A stretch of 64,000 nt of DNA from the NCBI GenBank assembly GCA_026225235.1, contig JAMFSK010000039.1, positions 83,534 through 147,533 on the forward strand. Direction: 5' to 3'. Origin of the DNA: Burkholderiales bacterium. Lineage in GTDB: Bacteria; Pseudomonadota; Gammaproteobacteria; Burkholderiales; Burkholderiaceae. Of this stretch, positions 25,992 through 35,409 are shown in pieces (within the stretch, counting starts at the first letter, position 1; every line of letters begins with the position of its first letter). Under the pieces are notes generated by a model. That model was not told where the DNA came from. It made no database searches and worked only from the letters and a program-made list of their open reading frames with translations. The translations under genes were made by a program, and so were the position numbers.

Positions 25992-27389
25992 ATGACAGAT
26001 ACCTTCACGAAGCTGCTGGCCTCGCTGCAAGAAGCCCTGGGCGCAGATGGCGTGCGCACGGGCACAGAGATCGGCGAGCGCGCATTGACCGACTGGACCG
26101 GCCAAACCCCGACACGACCTGCCGCGCTTCTTCTGCCGCGCACCACCGAACAGGTGTCTCGCGCGCTCGCCCTGTGCCACGCCGCCCACCAGCCCGTCGT
26201 GCCGCAAGGTGGCATGACAGGACTGGCCGGCGGCGCCATCGCACGCAGTGGCGACGTGGCCCTGTCGCTGGAACGCCTGAGCGGCATCGAGGAGATCGAC
26301 CCCGCCGCCGCGACACTCACTGTGCGCGCCGGCACCACACTTCAGGTCGCGCAGGAGGCCGCAGCCGAAGCCGGCTTCGAACTCGCACTCGACTTCGGTG
26401 CGCGCGGCTCGTGCCAGATCGGAGGCAATCTCGCAACCAATGCGGGCGGCAATCGCGTGATCCAGTCGGGCACCGCGCGCGACCAAACACTCGGCCTCGA
26501 AGTCGTACTGGCCGACGGTACCGTACTGAATTCGCTCAACAAGATGGTCAAGAACAATACCGGCTATGACCTCAAGCATTTGTTCATCGGCTCCGAGGGG
26601 ACGCTGGGCGTCATTACCCGCGCCGTCCTGCGACTAGGCCCGCGGCGGGCCGCCCGCCACACCGCGCTCATCGCGCTCGACCACTACGATGCCACCGTCG
26701 CACTGCTGCGTCGGCTGACCGCACACTTCGGCAACGACATCAGCGCGTTCGAGATCATGTGGCCGGACTTCTTCGACTTCGGCGTATCACTGACCGCGAG
26801 CAAGCGTTCACCTTTTGCAGATGCCCATCCGATGTATGCCCTAGTCGAGCAGACGAGCTTCGACGCCGCCGACGACGGCGAGCGCTTCGCGCAAGCGATG
26901 GCCGACGCCCTGGAAGAAGGCGCCATTCGCGACGCCGTGATTGCCCAGTCACTTGGCGAAGCGCGCGCGCTCTGGACCATTCGCGAGGCGACCGCAGAAT
27001 TCCCCGCCAGGCTCGACCCCGTGAACTTTGACGTGAGCCTGCCGATCGGTGCGATTGGCCGCTTTGCCGATGCGTGCCGCGCGCGCTTCGAACAATGCTG
27101 GCCTGGCCAAGTGTCACTCTACTTCGGCCACATCGGCGACTCCAACCTGCACGTAACCGTCGACGGCCGCTCAGTGCCGGGCGTGACCCACGAGGAGATC
27201 GACCGCGAACTCTATGCCTTGCTCGCGCCCCACCACGGCTCCGTCTCAGCCGAACACGGCATCGGCACCCTCAAGCGCGCCTTCTTGCCCGTATCCCGCA
27301 GCCCCGCCGAACTCGCCACCATGCGCGCCATCAAACACACCCTCGACCCACACGGGATACTGAATCCCGGCAAGGTATTCGCGGACTGA
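25992..27389 (+). CDS. FAD-linked D-2-hydroxyacid dehydrogenase (GlcD/D2HGDH type)
   Basis: The 465-residue flavoprotein has an FAD_binding_4 domain (LPRTTEQVSRALALCHAAHQPVVP; GGMTGLAGGAI; GARGSCQIGGNLATNAGG; GSEGTLGVIT) and the FAD-oxidase C-terminal domain with the metal-binding block YFGHIGDSNLHV and SAEHGIGTLKR. This subgroup oxidises D-2-hydroxyglutarate, D-lactate or related D-2-hydroxyacids. It is co-transcribed with the oxygenase, suggesting that it processes the hydroxylated product or a by-product. The frame is open upstream in the oxygenase gene; ATG 25992 gives the family's normal length. Confidence 0.92.
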   Translation: MTDTFTKLLASLQEALGADGVRTGTEIGERALTDWTGQTPTRPAALLLPRTTEQVSRALALCHAAHQPVVPQGGMTGLAGGAIARSGDVALSLERLSGIEEIDPAAATLTVRAGTTLQVAQEAAAEAGFELALDFGARGSCQIGGNLATNAGGNRVIQSGTARDQTLGLEVVLADGTVLNSLNKMVKNNTGYDLKHLFIGSEGTLGVITRAVLRLGPRRAARHTALIALDHYDATVALLRRLTAHFGNDISAFEIMWPDFFDFGVSLTASKRSPFADAHPMYALVEQTSFDAADDGERFAQAMADALEEGAIRDAVIAQSLGEARALWTIREATAEFPARLDPVNFDVSLPIGAIGRFADACRARFEQCWPGQVSLYFGHIGDSNLHVTVDGRSVPGVTHEEIDRELYALLAPHHGSVSAEHGIGTLKRAFLPVSRSPAELATMRAIKHTLDPHGILNPGKVFAD

Positions 27390-27634
27390 GAGCGGGCGTC
27401 CAACTCGTGTTCGAGGCACCTGAACGCTCGACACACACTCGTCGCTGAACCCTTGCGCGAGCCACTGTGGGCAGTACCGTCCCGATGCCGAAGCTCCCAA
27501 TATGGCGCAGCGCGCCATGACTGTATCTGCGGAGCTTTGCCTGGAATGCTAAGGTACGGCGTTGCCGGATCGATCTCGCTGCGCTGCTTGAAAGCGCGGC
27601 CACGGATCCGGGGTTTTGGACCACAGGCAGGCAC
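27390..27634. other. 245-bp intergenic region, no feature recognised
   Basis: The gap between the dehydrogenase and the iminopeptidase presumably carries the promoter of the latter. No hairpin, operator or RNA gene is convincing. Confidence 0.3.
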
Positions 27635-28723
27635 ATGGAAGACGGGAAACACGATCAGGGCGCGGCAGGCAGCAGATTCAGGGACGGCATGCTCGAAGTC
27701 GGCGACGGCCATTCGATCTACTGGCGCAGTCACGGCAATGAGGCCGGGCCGACGGTGGTGATCCTGCACGGCGGCCCAGGCGGGGCGCTCAATCCGCGTT
27801 GGGCAGATTTCTTCGACCCGGCCAAATGGCGAGTGGTGCTGTTCGACCAGCGCGGTTGCGGCAAGTCGACACCGTTCGGCGAGCTTCGCCATAACGGGCT
27901 CGATGCGCTCGTCGAAGACACGGAAAAATTACGCATCGCGCTTGGCATCGACAAGTGGGCGGTGTTCGGCGGATCGTGGGGGACGACTCTTGCACTCGCT
28001 TACGGCATCCGCTATCCCGAACGGTGTCTCGGCTTCCTTTTGCGCGGGATTTTTCTCGCCCGGCAACAGGACATCGACTGGTTTCTCTGGGATGTGCGAA
28101 GGGTGTTTCCGGACGCGCACGAGCGCTTTCTCGATGCGATCGAGCAGGCTGCGGGACGTCGTCCGGTCAATCTGCAAGAAGTGCTCACCCTGACGGAAGT
28201 GCCGCTCGCGCGTTTCGACGCCAGCGGCCAGCGCCTCGCTCAGGCATGGACACGCTACGAGTACAGCCTGTCTTCGGTCGGCCCGATGCCGGCTGACCCG
28301 CCGGCAGCAACGCCTTCGGCTCCGGCTCCGGCTTCAACCGCGGCACAGACCGAGGCGGCGACTACCGGAGCAACGAAGCCAGCCGCCACATCGCCCGCCG
28401 GAAGTTCAACGAATGTCCCGTCGTCAGCGATCTCGATGGCCCTGCTCGAGCGGCACTACATGGCTCATGAACTGCCGCCCGCGCCGCTGCTCATGCAGGT
28501 TCACCGCATCGCGCACCTGCCCTGCTACATCGTGCACGGCCGCTTCGACATGGTCTGCCCGGCAGACCAGGCACAGGCGCTCGCCGATGCATGGACAGGC
28601 GCACAATTGTCGATCGTCAATGCATCCGGCCACTGGACCTTCGAACCGGGCATTGCGGCCACACTGAAGCGCGATGCCGAGCGTCTGTTTACCGATATCC
28701 GCGTGTCAAGCCCCCAGGTCTGA
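27635..28723 (+). CDS. pip: Proline iminopeptidase with a low-complexity insertion
   Basis: This 362-residue S33 peptidase removes N-terminal proline from peptides. Catalytic features are intact: HGGPGG oxyanion loop (45-50), FDQRGCGKSTP, nucleophile elbow GGSWG with Ser114, the acid in VHGRFDMVCP and the His in NASGHWTFE. Between residues about 216 and 266 a Pro/Ala/Thr/Ser-rich linker interrupts the chain just before LLERHYMAHELP; family members usually have only a short loop there, which explains the extra length over the usual 310-320 residues. It is separated by 20 nt from the next small gene. Confidence 0.9.
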   Translation: MEDGKHDQGAAGSRFRDGMLEVGDGHSIYWRSHGNEAGPTVVILHGGPGGALNPRWADFFDPAKWRVVLFDQRGCGKSTPFGELRHNGLDALVEDTEKLRIALGIDKWAVFGGSWGTTLALAYGIRYPERCLGFLLRGIFLARQQDIDWFLWDVRRVFPDAHERFLDAIEQAAGRRPVNLQEVLTLTEVPLARFDASGQRLAQAWTRYEYSLSSVGPMPADPPAATPSAPAPASTAAQTEAATTGATKPAATSPAGSSTNVPSSAISMALLERHYMAHELPPAPLLMQVHRIAHLPCYIVHGRFDMVCPADQAQALADAWTGAQLSIVNASGHWTFEPGIAATLKRDAERLFTDIRVSSPQV

Positions 28724-28743
28724 CACTTACTCGAGAGACCCCC

Positions 28744-28986
28744 ATGAACGAAGCGAGCGCAGCACAGAAACGCGCGGAAGAAGCCCTGGCCATCGAACGC
28801 GTGGTGATCGCCACGCAACAGGTGCGCACGACGTTCACCGCATTGCAGGCGCAATTTCCACCGGAAGGAAGCGGGCAACCCTCGAAGCTCGCGCTGCAGG
28901 TACTCGACGTGGCGCTTCAGGAACTCGAAGACGCACAGATGGCTTTCGACGGGCTGCTGAACGACCTGCTCGACGGCGAGCGATAG
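28744..28986 (+). CDS. Small helical hypothetical protein, 80 aa
   Basis: The acidic, strongly helical protein (AEEALAIERVVIATQQVRTTFTAL; LQVLDVALQELEDAQMAFDGLLNDLL) has heptad-like hydrophobic spacing, so a coiled coil or helical bundle is likely. GAGAG precedes the ATG. It follows pip by 20 nt and is probably co-transcribed with it. No family is recognised. Confidence 0.6.
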   Translation: MNEASAAQKRAEEALAIERVVIATQQVRTTFTALQAQFPPEGSGQPSKLALQVLDVALQELEDAQMAFDGLLNDLLDGER

Positions 28987-29155
28987 CAAAGAAGCTGTGC
29001 AGCTTTTCAACTCGCGCGACTGATAGCGGCCAATCGCCATCGAACACGCGGCGCGCGCTGCAGTCGTCGATGCGCGCCACCTCGCAAGAGATCGCGCGGT
29101 ACGGCCTGCATCGTGGCGAAGACGATCGGCATGTTGGCCGGCCAATGCTCTGCGC

Positions 29156-29812
29156 CTACGTCGGCACCTTGAACTCCCGCCGTGCACGCAAGGCCCGCGC
29201 GCGTGATGTGCATGTTTCCTGGTGGTCGTTGACGAGCCCCATCGCCTGCATCAATGCATACATCGTCGTGGGGCCGACGAACTTCCACCCCCGCCGTTTG
29301 AGCTCCTTGCTCAGCGCCGTCGACTCGGGCGTGATGGCAAGGGTGCTGACCACTTCACGCGTGAGCTTCGAAGGACGGCTTTTCGGGTCCGGTTCAAAGC
29401 GCCACAGAAACGCAGCAAGCGAGGGCTCCGTCTCAAGCAACTCCAGCAGGCGCTGAGCATTGTTGATGGCCGCCTCGATCTTGCCGCGATGGCGGATGAT
29501 CCCTTCATCCTTGAGCAGGCGCTCGATATCACGTTCACCAAAGCGCGCGACTTTCTTTGCGTCGAAATTGGCGAATGCGGCGCGAAACGCCTCGCGCTTG
29601 CGAAGGATGGTCAGCCAGCTCAGTCCGGCCTGAAAACCTTCGAGACAGACCTTCTCAAAGAGCCGCCGGTCATCATCGACCGGAAAGCCCCATTCCTCAT
29701 CGTGGTAGCGCTGGTATTCGGGGATCTCCCCACACCAATGGCATCGCACGTCCAAAGCAGCGCTCTCGGCGCCGGGCGATGCTTTCACAGCACTACGCTT
29801 GGCTTGTGTCAT
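29156..29812 (-). CDS. tag: DNA-3-methyladenine glycosylase I
   Basis: The 218-residue base-excision enzyme removes 3-methyladenine. Family marks: RCHWCGEIPEYQRYHDEEWGFPV (zinc Cys and His), FEKVCLEGFQAGLSWLTILRKREAFR (active-site Glu and aromatic pocket) and VGPTTMYALMQAMGLVNDHQETC (zinc His and Cys). The extra 20 residues at the N-terminus are polar, so the true start may be internal. It is 21 nt from the CaCA antiporter gene on the same strand, downstream of it. Confidence 0.92.
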   Translation of the reverse strand: MTQAKRSAVKASPGAESAALDVRCHWCGEIPEYQRYHDEEWGFPVDDDRRLFEKVCLEGFQAGLSWLTILRKREAFRAAFANFDAKKVARFGERDIERLLKDEGIIRHRGKIEAAINNAQRLLELLETEPSLAAFLWRFEPDPKSRPSKLTREVVSTLAITPESTALSKELKRRGWKFVGPTTMYALMQAMGLVNDHQETCTSRARALRARREFKVPT

Positions 29813-29833
29813 TCGCGCCTCCGTGGCCTCGCA

Positions 29834-30841
29834 TTAACGCGACAGGGTAATCGTCAGATAGCTCAGATACAGCAACCCGTTGATCAGGAGCGCCCATACC
29901 CGCAAACCTTGCTTGCCCGAATTCAGGCGCATCCAGATCGCCGCGATCAGCGTGATCGCGACGCCCGTCAGCACTTCGACGCGCGGCGCCCATGGCGTGA
30001 GCATGATGCCGATCGCCGGCAGCAAGGTGCCCTGGAACACCATCGCTCCCGTGATGTTGCCAAAGGCAAGCGTGTCTTTGCCACGACGAATCCACAGGAT
30101 GCTGTTGATCTTCTCGGGCAACTCGGTCGCGATCGGAATGATCAGCAGCGAGAGCAACAGCGGGGAAATGCCGAGTACTTTCGAGACGCCTTCGACACCG
30201 TGGATGAATCCTTTCGCGCCGGTCAGCAGCAAGGCAACGGCAATCAGGAGTTGCAGGGCGATGGTGGCAAGATTGGTCGGCAGGCCAACACGCGACAACA
30301 GCATCTTGCCCGGCGCCTCGGTGCCATGGCCCGCGCTCACGAGCGCCTTGGATGCGCGCAAGGTCGAGGCCACATAAGCGATATAGACACCGACTAGCGC
30401 GGCCGAAATCAGCGCACGCACGAGCAGGTTCGAATGCGGCACGAACATGGCCGCCGCCGCGAGCAGGAAAGCGCAGATGAAGTAGTTGAGATCGCGTTCG
30501 AAGCCGGTGCGCTCGGGCACGATACGCCCGGAGGCCTTGCGCGAGGCGAGCACGGCGAACGTCATCAGGAACGTCGATAGCGTGGCGAGCATGAGCGGCG
30601 CACCCAGGATCGCGCCGACGCCGATTTCTTCATTGACCCGCGCGTCACCGCCCGACAGGATCGCGAGCAAGGGGACGGTGGTTTCGGGTAGCGCTGTGCC
30701 GACCGCTGCGAACAGGGATCCGGTGACGCCTTCTGAGATTTTGAGGCGCTCGCCGAGATGCTCGAGCGCATTGGTGAAGAGTTCCGCCGCGACCAGAATG
30801 AGCGCGAGCATCAGCAACAACTCGAGGAGTAAGGTGGTCAT
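29834..30841 (-). CDS. Sodium/calcium exchanger-family antiporter (CaCA superfamily)
   Basis: The 335-residue inner-membrane protein contains the two inverted alpha-repeats of the CaCA superfamily: GSLFAAVGTALPETTVPLLAIL in the first half and LLIIPIATELPEKINSILW in the second, each with the ion-binding Pro-Glu. About ten membrane segments are visible. It is expected to exchange Ca2+ or a similar cation for Na+ or H+. ATG 30841 starts directly with a hydrophobic helix. The 248-bp gap to map shows no RNA element that was recognised. Confidence 0.88.
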   Translation of the reverse strand: MTTLLLELLLMLALILVAAELFTNALEHLGERLKISEGVTGSLFAAVGTALPETTVPLLAILSGGDARVNEEIGVGAILGAPLMLATLSTFLMTFAVLASRKASGRIVPERTGFERDLNYFICAFLLAAAAMFVPHSNLLVRALISAALVGVYIAYVASTLRASKALVSAGHGTEAPGKMLLSRVGLPTNLATIALQLLIAVALLLTGAKGFIHGVEGVSKVLGISPLLLSLLIIPIATELPEKINSILWIRRGKDTLAFGNITGAMVFQGTLLPAIGIMLTPWAPRVEVLTGVAITLIAAIWMRLNSGKQGLRVWALLINGLLYLSYLTITLSR

Positions 30842-31089
30842 GCGGTTTGATTGCTCCGGGGCCGGGCGAGAGGTTCCATGGACGCGCCCCCTCTCGCCCG
30901 GCCGGGACGAAGTGGCACGTCAATGGTCTCGCCAAACCTTGCAAGGTCGAACGCGCCACGGCCGAAGCCGATTATGTTGACGCGCTCTCTTCCCGAAGCG
31001 GAAGAAGACTACTCCCCAGTGACCGGGCGATTGTAGCTAGGCGTCCAGCTTTCGACAAGGTTTCATCGGCACGCCCGGCATCGCACGAT

Positions 31090-31875
31090 TCAGGGCGCCG
31101 GATAGGCGCCGGTGCCTTCGGGCCAGGGCGTGAGGAGCTCGAAACCGTCATCCGTCACGGCGACCATATGCTCCCATTGGGCCGACCAGGAGCGATCGCG
31201 CGTGACCACAGTCCAGTTGTCGTCGAGCACCTGGGTCGACGCACGACCGGCGTTGACCATGGGTTCGATCGTGAACACCATCCCGGGCTTCAGACGCAAA
31301 CCCGTACCCGGCTGCCCGTAGTGCAAGACCTGGGGTTCCTCGTGATAGACCTTGCCGATACCGTGGCCGCAGTACTCGCGCACAATCGAATAGCCTTCGC
31401 GATGCGCCACCTGCTGGATCGCATGGCCGATGTCGCCGAGCGTCGCGCCCGGGCGCACCTGACGGATGCCGGCGACCATCGCCTCGTAGGTGGTCTCGAC
31501 GAGGCGACGGGACTTGTCGCTGGGCGCGCCGACGTAGTACATCCGGCTCGTGTCGCCGAAGTAACCGTCCTTGATGACCGCGACGTCGATATTGATGATG
31601 TCGCCGTCCTTGATTTTCTGGCTCGCGCTTGGAATGCCGTGACAGACCACCTGGTTCACCGAGGCGCAGATTGTCTTCGGAAATCCGTGATACCCAATGT
31701 TGGCGGGAATCGCGTGCAACTGGTTCACGATGAAGTCATGGCAGATCGCGTCGAGCTGCTCGGTCGTGACACCCGGCTGCACATGCGGGCCGATCATCTC
31801 GAGTACGTCGGCGGCGAGGCGGCCGGCGATCCGGAGTCGCACAAGGTCTTCGGGCGTTTTAAAGGTAATGGCCAT
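31090..31875 (-). CDS. map: Type I methionine aminopeptidase
   Basis: The 261-residue enzyme removes the initiator Met from nascent proteins. The pita-bread fold residues are visible: His in NQVVCHGIPS, metal ligands Asp in INIDVAVIKDGYFGDTSRMYYVG, His in REYCGHGIGKVYHEEPQ, Glu in FTIEPMV and Glu in SAQWEHM. Length and start are standard. Burkholderiales often carry map beside rpsB; here it is stand-alone, so this may be a second copy. Confidence 0.95.
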   Translation of the reverse strand: MAITFKTPEDLVRLRIAGRLAADVLEMIGPHVQPGVTTEQLDAICHDFIVNQLHAIPANIGYHGFPKTICASVNQVVCHGIPSASQKIKDGDIINIDVAVIKDGYFGDTSRMYYVGAPSDKSRRLVETTYEAMVAGIRQVRPGATLGDIGHAIQQVAHREGYSIVREYCGHGIGKVYHEEPQVLHYGQPGTGLRLKPGMVFTIEPMVNAGRASTQVLDDNWTVVTRDRSWSAQWEHMVAVTDDGFELLTPWPEGTGAYPAP

Positions 31876-32113
31876 GCCGGCAAATTGGATCGAAAAGGGG
31901 CGCCCTACGGATCGTTCCGCGTGGGCAAAAACGGTATTTTATCGACACAAAGCACGAGCTGCTTGCGGCGCATCGGCGCGCCCCGTGGATAACGACGCAC
32001 GTGAGCGCTTGCGCACACGCTGTGCGTACTCTCGCATACTCGCGCGTGCCCCCTCTCTACCCGCTGCACCCCACACGCGCGCGCACACCCCATCCACACC
32101 CCGGCCACACCCT
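31876..32113. other. Intergenic region with a C/A-rich low-complexity tract (about 32040-32110)
   Basis: The stretch upstream of map includes an ACAC/CCCC-rich tract with several CACGCGCG-like units near the 3' end of the AI-2E-family gene. No gene or regular repeat period is seen. It should contain the map promoter. Confidence 0.4.
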
Positions 32114-34165
32114 TCACGCAGGCGAATTGAACACACGCGGCGACGGCTGCCCCGCTTCCAGGCGATCGCGTTCGCGCGCCGCGACGCGATCCGCGGCTTC
32201 GTCGGCAGCCGCATCGGCCGCTCGCTGTTCATCGGTGATCGGCACACGTCGCGCGCCGAACTGAGCCTCGGCCGCCAGCACGCAGGCCTCGGTCATGTCA
32301 TGCAGCGTGCCGACCAGGTTGGCCTTGCCCAGGTCGCCCACCGCGTCCACGCCTTTCGCCGCGGAATGCACCCAGTCACGTCCGAGCCCGAAGACGATGG
32401 TTGCACCCGGCACACGCTGCTGCACACGGCGGATCAGATAGCGCAGATAGAACGGCACATACTCGGCGTCGAACGACACGATGCAAACGAGCGGTGCCAG
32501 TTCGAGTTGTTCGACCGCATGCCCATCGCGCGCAAACGACTCGGATTTCACATGCCGGACCTCGAGACCGTGTTTGCCGAGGAGTTGCACGGCGATCGCA
32601 GCCATCAGGTCATCCAGTTCGCCGCGACCCGAGATGCAGAGCACCGGCACCCTGCCGCCTTCGAGCGTCGGCACGCCCCGGGCGGGGTTTTCGAGCAGCT
32701 CAGGCGCGGAGCTTTGCATCGCGTCGTGCCCCTCGTGGACTTCCTGGGGGATCGGGATCGAGTGGTCTTCGGTGTCCTCGAGTCCCTCGACGAGATCGAG
32801 CGTCGCCTGCTTGATACGCTTGAGCTGGAGCTCGGTGACGACACCACGCGCCATGTCGTTGTAGGCGAGGCGCAGGCCTTTGATCGCGACTTCGTCGTAG
32901 TAGGCGGTCAGCGAGTTGTCGCGCAACAGGATCTCGGCCTGGAACAAGGCTTCATCGGGGTCGCCCGCTAGAATCCGTTGATAGAAGTTCTCGTCCGGCG
33001 TGAGCGCTGGACGGTCGCCGAACAGCACTTCGAGAAACTGCATGCGGTCGACGTGACGCCCGAGGATCACCAGGCACAGCGTGAGGGGAGTCGAGAGAAT
33101 CAGGCCGATCGGCCCCCAGATCCAGCTCCAGAAAACCGCCGCGACAATCACCGCGAACGGCGACAGCCCCGAACTATGGCCATAGAGCACGGGCTCGATC
33201 ACCTGCGAAGCGAGGATTTCGACAAAACTGAACAACACCAGCGTCCAGACCATCATGGTCCAGTTGGGCTGGACCGCGCCCGCCAGCAGAATCGCCATGC
33301 CCGCCGCCAACCAGGAGCCGATATACGGGACGAACCGCAGCAAGGCCGCCAGCACCCCGAACAACAAGGCGCCGGGCAAGCCGATGACCACCAGGCCGAT
33401 CGCGATCACCGCGCCGACCCCCGCATTCATTGAGAGCTGCGCCACAAAGTAACGACTGAGCCGGCGCGCCGCCTCGTCCATCGCCGTGGTGGTGCGATGC
33501 AGATCGCGCGAGCCGACCAGCCGGATCATCCGGTCGCGCAGATCGCCTCGTTGCAGCAGGATAAAGATCGCCACCACGATGACGATGCCCGAGGTCGCGA
33601 GCGGATTGACGACGGGTGAGAGGAAACGCTGTGCGAGATCGAGGGGCGAGGCCGAAGGTTCGTGCACCTCGACGGGCAGCGGACGCACGTCCTCATCCGT
33701 GTTGCCGGGTTTAGGCGCCGCGATGTCCTGCGCGCGCTGACTGGTTTCCTTGAGCGCGTGCGAAGCGCGCGTGAGCAGGTCGTCAGCGCGTCCGAGTGTT
33801 TTTTCCTGGACGGTGTTGATCTTGTCTTCAATGGTGGCCTGGTAGCGCGGCAGCGACGAAGCGAGCTGCGCGACTTGCACGCCGATCAGCCCGCCCACGG
33901 CGAGCACGACGAGCAGGGCCACCAATACAGCGGCGATCACCGAGGTGATCTTGCCGATACGCAGCATGCGCAGCCAGTCGGCCAGCGGCGCCAGCAGGAA
34001 GCTCAGCAGAATCGCGAGCGTGATCGGAATTAGAACCGTGCGGCCGAAATACAGCGCGCAGACAATCACGACACCGGTAATCAGTGTCGTCAAAGCCCGG
34101 ATTCCAGGCGCCTCGGCAGGGGCTACCTGCGCGGGCGGCCGCGGCGGCTTGGGAACGCCATTCAT
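32114..34165 (-). CDS. AI-2E-family (PerM) membrane protein with a long C-terminal cytoplasmic extension
   Basis: This 683-residue protein has two parts. Residues about 20-390 form the AI-2E/PerM membrane domain with about eight helices and the signature region [23 protein letters not shown] followed by [28 protein letters not shown]. Residues about 390-683 form a soluble extension with [24 protein letters not shown] and [23 protein letters not shown], resembling a Rossmann-like (B12-binding-type) fold. Usual family length is about 350. The start at 34165 is used because upstream sequence in frame is not protein-like. The transported substrate is not established for this subgroup. Confidence 0.85.
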   Translation of the reverse strand: MNGVPKPPRPPAQVAPAEAPGIRALTTLITGVVIVCALYFGRTVLIPITLAILLSFLLAPLADWLRMLRIGKITSVIAAVLVALLVVLAVGGLIGVQVAQLASSLPRYQATIEDKINTVQEKTLGRADDLLTRASHALKETSQRAQDIAAPKPGNTDEDVRPLPVEVHEPSASPLDLAQRFLSPVVNPLATSGIVIVVAIFILLQRGDLRDRMIRLVGSRDLHRTTTAMDEAARRLSRYFVAQLSMNAGVGAVIAIGLVVIGLPGALLFGVLAALLRFVPYIGSWLAAGMAILLAGAVQPNWTMMVWTLVLFSFVEILASQVIEPVLYGHSSGLSPFAVIVAAVFWSWIWGPIGLILSTPLTLCLVILGRHVDRMQFLEVLFGDRPALTPDENFYQRILAGDPDEALFQAEILLRDNSLTAYYDEVAIKGLRLAYNDMARGVVTELQLKRIKQATLDLVEGLEDTEDHSIPIPQEVHEGHDAMQSSAPELLENPARGVPTLEGGRVPVLCISGRGELDDLMAAIAVQLLGKHGLEVRHVKSESFARDGHAVEQLELAPLVCIVSFDAEYVPFYLRYLIRRVQQRVPGATIVFGLGRDWVHSAAKGVDAVGDLGKANLVGTLHDMTEACVLAAEAQFGARRVPITDEQRAADAAADEAADRVAARERDRLEAGQPSPRVFNSPA

Positions 34166-34379
34166 AGGATTCTCACAAAGAACTACGGCACCCTGGGCGC
34201 CTGCGGGACAGCTGGGACGACAGCGGATCGCTGCGGCTCCCCTCGTCGAGAGCCAAACGGACGTTCCAATCAAGCAAGCTGCATTCCTGACACACCTTGA
34301 TCGTCAAAGGATTTTCGGCGGCCCCTATACTGAGCCCGCGATGCCCCCCTTCGACGAGGCACGCCCGAATTCAAGGCTC
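34166..34379. other. 214-bp divergent intergenic region
   Basis: The gap between the AI-2E-family gene and ynfA should contain both promoters. No operator or RNA element stands out. Confidence 0.3.
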
Positions 34380-34700
34380 ATGAAAACCTTCCTTCTCTAC
34401 TTCGCCACCGCCATCGCGGAAATCGCAGGCTGCTATTTTCCGTACCGCTGGCTGCGGGCAGACGGCAGCCCATGGCTGCTGCTCCCCGGGGCCTTGTGCC
34501 TCGCTGTGTTTGCGTGGCTGCTGACCTTCCATGCCGCTGCGGCAGGGCGTGTCTATGCCGCATACGGCGGCGTGTATATCAGTGTCGCGGTGCTCTGGCT
34601 GTGGGCCATCGAGCGAATCCGGCCGACCGCCTGGGACCTTTCAGGCGCACTCGTCGCACTGATCGGCATGAGTATCATCGCCTTCCAGCCGCGGAGTTAG
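34380..34700 (+). CDS. ynfA: YnfA-family small membrane protein
   Basis: The 106-residue protein has four helices and matches the YnfA family closely in wording: [59 protein letters not shown]. Members are small-multidrug-resistance-like proteins, some with efflux activity. ATG 34380 is chosen because the family starts there; an in-frame ATG 39 nt upstream adds unlikely sequence. Confidence 0.92.
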   Translation: MKTFLLYFATAIAEIAGCYFPYRWLRADGSPWLLLPGALCLAVFAWLLTFHAAAAGRVYAAYGGVYISVAVLWLWAIERIRPTAWDLSGALVALIGMSIIAFQPRS

Positions 34701-35016
34701 GCGGTGTGTTGAGGCCGCTATCCGTAACGGCCCGGGCATCATTTAACTCAGCGCTTCAGACGAACATGACATCCGCTCACGCGACTGCATGCGCCCCAAG
34801 GTTTGCCTGACTGTATAAGGCCGGGTCGTCGGGACAGCCCCTTGGACTCAGCGCCCTTGATGCATTGCATGATAACGGACAGCTTTATCGCGGCGCATAC
34901 GAGCATTCGTTCGAGTGTTGTGTATGCGGTAACAATCCGTTATTGGGATCGACATTTATCCGCGCTTCATTCACGCCTACCATCCGTTCACTTCGTGACG
35001 CAGGCAGGTGATGGCA
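34701..35016. other. 316-bp intergenic region upstream of a small secreted protein gene
   Basis: The region contains a separated inverted repeat ATAACGGA (34872-34879) and TCCGTTAT (34936-34943), too far apart for a simple operator. The following gene's promoter must lie here. No gene is seen. Confidence 0.3.
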
Positions 35017-35307
35017 ATGAAAGCAAAGTCGTTGGGTGGCCTCGGTTTTCTGGTGGCCGCGATGTTCGCAAGCAGCGCCTGGGCAGGCGCGCAGGGCAAT
35101 ACCGATGCGCAGAATGTATGCGCAGCCGCAGCGCCGGCAACGTCCGGACCGTTGACGCGGCAACAGGTTGTCGACCAGATGCGGCAGGAAAAAGCGAATG
35201 GATGCTGGGAACTCTCGCAGTTCCACTATCCGGCGCCGTATGACACGGCGATCCGCGCACACGTGCTTGCACTGCAGCAAGAACGGTCCGAGATCGACGC
35301 GCAATAG
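35017..35307 (+). CDS. Small secreted protein, DUF4148-like
   Basis: The 96-residue protein has a signal peptide (MKAKSLGGLGFLVAAMFASSAWA) and a short mature part with LTRQQVVDQMRQEKANGCWELSQ, the pattern of the DUF4148 family abundant in Burkholderiaceae. AGGTGA lies 5 nt before ATG 35017; upstream GTG/ATG codons are also in frame. Likely periplasmic, function unknown. Confidence 0.75.
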   Translation: MKAKSLGGLGFLVAAMFASSAWAGAQGNTDAQNVCAAAAPATSGPLTRQQVVDQMRQEKANGCWELSQFHYPAPYDTAIRAHVLALQQERSEIDAQ

Positions 35308-35373
35308 CGACCAAGCGAGCGCGTACCGCGCTTGAGCGCGGGGCCCCGCACCTTGATTTCGTGCTCCGTGCTT

Positions 35374-35406
35374 CGATGAAAACCTCGCTTAGCGAGATTT
35401 TCATCG
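35374..35406. terminator. Long hairpin between converging genes
   Basis: CGATGAAAA-C-CTCGCT (35374-35389) and AGCGAG-A-TTTTCATCG (35391-35406) form a nearly perfect 15-bp stem with one mismatch. It lies between two genes that end at 35307 and 35410, so it may serve both as a 3' end. It lacks a separate T-tract, which lowers confidence in strict intrinsic termination. Confidence 0.5.
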
Positions 35407-35409
35407 AGC

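Noticed and set aside
30847..31992. Plus-strand 381-codon frame opposite map
   Set aside because: Antisense to a clear methionine aminopeptidase; no homology-like motif.
34872..34943. Separated inverted repeat ATAACGGA / TCCGTTAT
   Set aside because: The halves are over 55 nt apart with nothing else around them; insufficient evidence for an operator or RNA.
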